Below are positions 6,088-7,306 of a stretch of 7,306 nucleotides of DNA, one piece after another. The position numbers and the translations under genes were made by a program. Numbering within the stretch: position 1 is the first letter of the stretch; each line of letters begins with the position of its first letter. Under the pieces are notes generated by a model. It did not search any database. It saw only the letters and a list, made by a program, of their open reading frames with translations, and was not told the origin of the DNA. Source of the DNA: an uncultured Flavobacteriales bacterium (GTDB taxonomy: Bacteria; Bacteroidota; Bacteroidia; Flavobacteriales; UBA1820); assembly GCA_938023515.1 (NCBI GenBank), contig CALJDR010000023.1, positions 1-7,306 on the forward strand. The letters are read 5' to 3'.

Positions 6088-7149
6088 TCAGAGAAGGGTG
6101 GGATTCACCCTGTATGTTTCTTTCAGTTCCTCCAGAAAATCCTTTACCGACGGCGTGAAGTCGTTGAGCCATTCCTGGCCCTGCATCCAGCGGTCGTCGA
6201 ATATCTTGGTCATATAGCGTTCCCCGTGGTCGGGCAGCAGCACGACGGGCACCGCGTCTTTGGGCAGGGAGGCGATCTCCTTGATGACGGCTGCAATGGC
6301 CGCTCCGCTCGAATAACCGCACATCAAGCCCTCCACCAACGGGAGCATGCGGGCCACGTGGGCGCTTTCGAAGTCGTTCACTTTTACGAACCGGTCGATA
6401 GTCGAAAAGTCCGTAGCCGAAGGGATCATGTTCTTACCCACGCCTTCCATCCGGTAGGGCTGGAGTTCGTTCGGGTCGATCTCTCCGGTTTCTTTGTATT
6501 TTTTCAGGATGCTTCCTACGGCATCCACGCCGATCACTTCAACGGCGGAATTTTGTTCCTTGAGGTATTTGCCGATGCCGGAAATGGTCCCTCCCGTGCC
6601 GGAGCAGGCAAAGAAGTGGGTGATCTTTCCTTCGGTCTGGTTCCATATCTCGGGGCCGGCGGTCAGATAATAGGATTCGGCATTTTTAGGGTTAAAATAC
6701 TGATTGATATAGATAGAACCGGGCGTTTCTTTGGCCAGGCGGGCTCCCGTGCAGTAATAGGAGTCCGGATGGTCGGCCGGTACGTTGGCCGGGCATACAT
6801 GCACTTCTGCTCCCATGGCGCGCAGTACGTTCAATTTTTCCTGGGCGCATTTGGAATTGACAGCCACGATGCATTTGTAACCCTTCAGGGCGCATATCAT
6901 CGCGATGCTGTATCCTGTATTGCCGGAGGTGGTCTCTACGATGGTGGACCCTGGGCGGAGTTCGCCCCGGCGTTCGGCTTCTTCTATGATGTGCAGGGCC
7001 ACGCGGTCCTTCATGGAATGCCCCGGATTGTAGGACTCTACTTTTGCGAAAACTCGTATAGGTGAAAGGTGGAAAAACTTGTCCAAAGGAATCATCGGCG
7101 TGTTGCCGATGGTCTTCAGAAGAGTGGTCGGTTTGTCATTAAGGTTCAT
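6088..7149 (-). CDS. capA: Cysteate synthase (PLP enzyme of the cysteine synthase/CBS fold)
   Basis: This 353-residue fold-type II PLP enzyme has the Schiff-base lysine K47 in NPGHSMKDR (41-49), the substrate loop TSGNTG (74-79), the phosphate-binding loop GTGGT (184-188), S280/S281 next to the cofactor ring in GYSSGAA, and DHGERY (307-312) near the C-terminus. It is about 40 residues longer than ordinary CysK. It resembles the catalytic core of cystathionine beta-synthase (QYFNPKNAESYYLTAGPEIW, 150-169) without the heme or CBS regulatory domains. Given capC and capB downstream, it most likely makes L-cysteate from O-phospho-L-serine and sulfite, as CapA does in Capnocytophaga. Plain cysteine synthase or cystathionine synthase is the main alternative and cannot be excluded by motif alone. 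It is the first gene of the operon. The ATG at 7149 has no Shine-Dalgarno but an AT-rich leader, which is usual in Bacteroidota. Confidence 0.8.
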   Translation of the reverse strand: MNLNDKPTTLLKTIGNTPMIPLDKFFHLSPIRVFAKVESYNPGHSMKDRVALHIIEEAERRGELRPGSTIVETTSGNTGYSIAMICALKGYKCIVAVNSKCAQEKLNVLRAMGAEVHVCPANVPADHPDSYYCTGARLAKETPGSIYINQYFNPKNAESYYLTAGPEIWNQTEGKITHFFACSGTGGTISGIGKYLKEQNSAVEVIGVDAVGSILKKYKETGEIDPNELQPYRMEGVGKNMIPSATDFSTIDRFVKVNDFESAHVARMLPLVEGLMCGYSSGAAIAAVIKEIASLPKDAVPVVLLPDHGERYMTKIFDDRWMQGQEWLNDFTPSVKDFLEELKETYRVNPTLL

Positions 7150-7264
7150 ACTCTTAATATTAACTCTCAGATATGTTGTTGTTTAGGCCTTTTTTAAGGC
7201 TTTCACGAAAGGCACCGCAATTTAGTCAAATAAAACGGGATGACCTAAAAACGGGGGGATAAAT
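7150..7264 (-). promoter_or_regulatory. capA: Upstream region of the cap operon (cut by the library end)
   Basis: Only 115 bp upstream of capA survive. On the minus strand I see TTTATTTG (7227-7234), a one-mismatch version of the -7 consensus that would leave a leader of about 70 bases. I find no matching -33 box. Between it and the ATG lie a near-palindrome (TTTCGTGAAA, 7201-7210) and an inverted repeat, GCCTT-AAAA-AAGGC (7187-7200), which could be an operator or a weak leader hairpin. No known regulator site is recognised, and the true promoter could lie outside the fragment. Confidence 0.35.
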
Positions 7265-7306
7265 CTGTCTCTTATACACATCTCCGAGCCCACGAGACTC
7301 GACGTC
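7265..7306 (-). other. Nextera i7-side sequencing adapter (synthetic, not genomic)
   Basis: Positions 7265-7283 (CTGTCTCTTATACACATCT) are the reverse complement of the Tn5 mosaic end. Positions 7284-7298 (CCGAGCCCACGAGAC) are the Nextera read-2 tail. Positions 7299-7306 (TCGACGTC) match the i7 index N729 as I remember it. The genomic insert ends at 7264. Confidence 0.99.

Noticed and set aside
5974..7065. 363-codon plus-strand open frame opposite capA and the start of capC
   Set aside because: It lacks any recognisable motif, while the opposite strand encodes a full PLP enzyme with all catalytic motifs. It is an antisense shadow produced by third-position G/C bias.
42..7264. CRISPR arrays, tRNA or rRNA genes, insertion sequences
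   Set aside because: No regularly spaced repeats, cloverleaf arms, conserved rRNA segments or transposase motifs were seen in the insert.
1..7306. 19-bp Tn5-like inverted repeats at both ends suggesting a composite transposon
   Set aside because: They are followed outward by Nextera primer tails and index sequences, and no transposase gene is present. They are library adapters.

Overview
The window is one complete tagmentation library molecule. A Nextera i5-side adapter occupies 1-41 and an i7-side adapter occupies 7265-7306, so the biological insert is 42-7264 (7,223 bp). The insert is moderately GC-rich, and its coding regions favour G/C at third codon positions. It looks like a member of the Bacteroidota, most plausibly an Alistipes-like Rikenellaceae. 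The reasons are a Bacteroidota-type outer-membrane receptor, a perfect TAnnTTTG -7 promoter element, the absence of clear Shine-Dalgarno sequences, and a set of genes for sulfonolipids, a lipid class known from Alistipes, Odoribacter and gliding Flavobacteria/Cytophaga. The genus is an inference from gene content, not a measured match.

Layout. Left part, minus strand: marC (1774-1196) is followed 33 bp later by the first 373 codons of a TonB-dependent-receptor-like outer-membrane protein (1162-42), which is cut by the adapter. Next comes a 410-bp AT-rich intergenic stretch. Plus strand: a small putative lipoprotein of unknown function (2185-2475), then an Fsr-type MFS exporter (2565-3773) with its own -7 box. 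A strong bidirectional hairpin terminator with a 14-bp tandem duplication on its right flank (3819-3875) separates fsr from the convergent right-hand operon.

Right part, minus strand, and the main item: three consecutive genes, a CBS/cysteine-synthase-fold PLP enzyme (capA, 7149-6088), a short-chain dehydrogenase/reductase (capC, 6056-5196) and an alpha-oxoamine-synthase-family acyltransferase (capB, 5152-3887). The gaps are only 31 and 43 bp, with one terminator after the last gene. Together they match the known route to capnine, the sulfonic-acid analogue of the sphinganine base: O-phosphoserine + sulfite gives cysteate (CapA), cysteate + fatty acyl thioester gives 3-ketocapnine (CapB), and NAD(P)H reduction gives capnine (CapC). 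N-acylation of capnine would give sulfobacin-type lipids, but no N-acyltransferase is visible here. The pathway has been described biochemically in recent literature. What stands out here is the compact three-gene operon form.

All substrate assignments rest on motifs, remembered family resemblance and synteny. No database search was possible.
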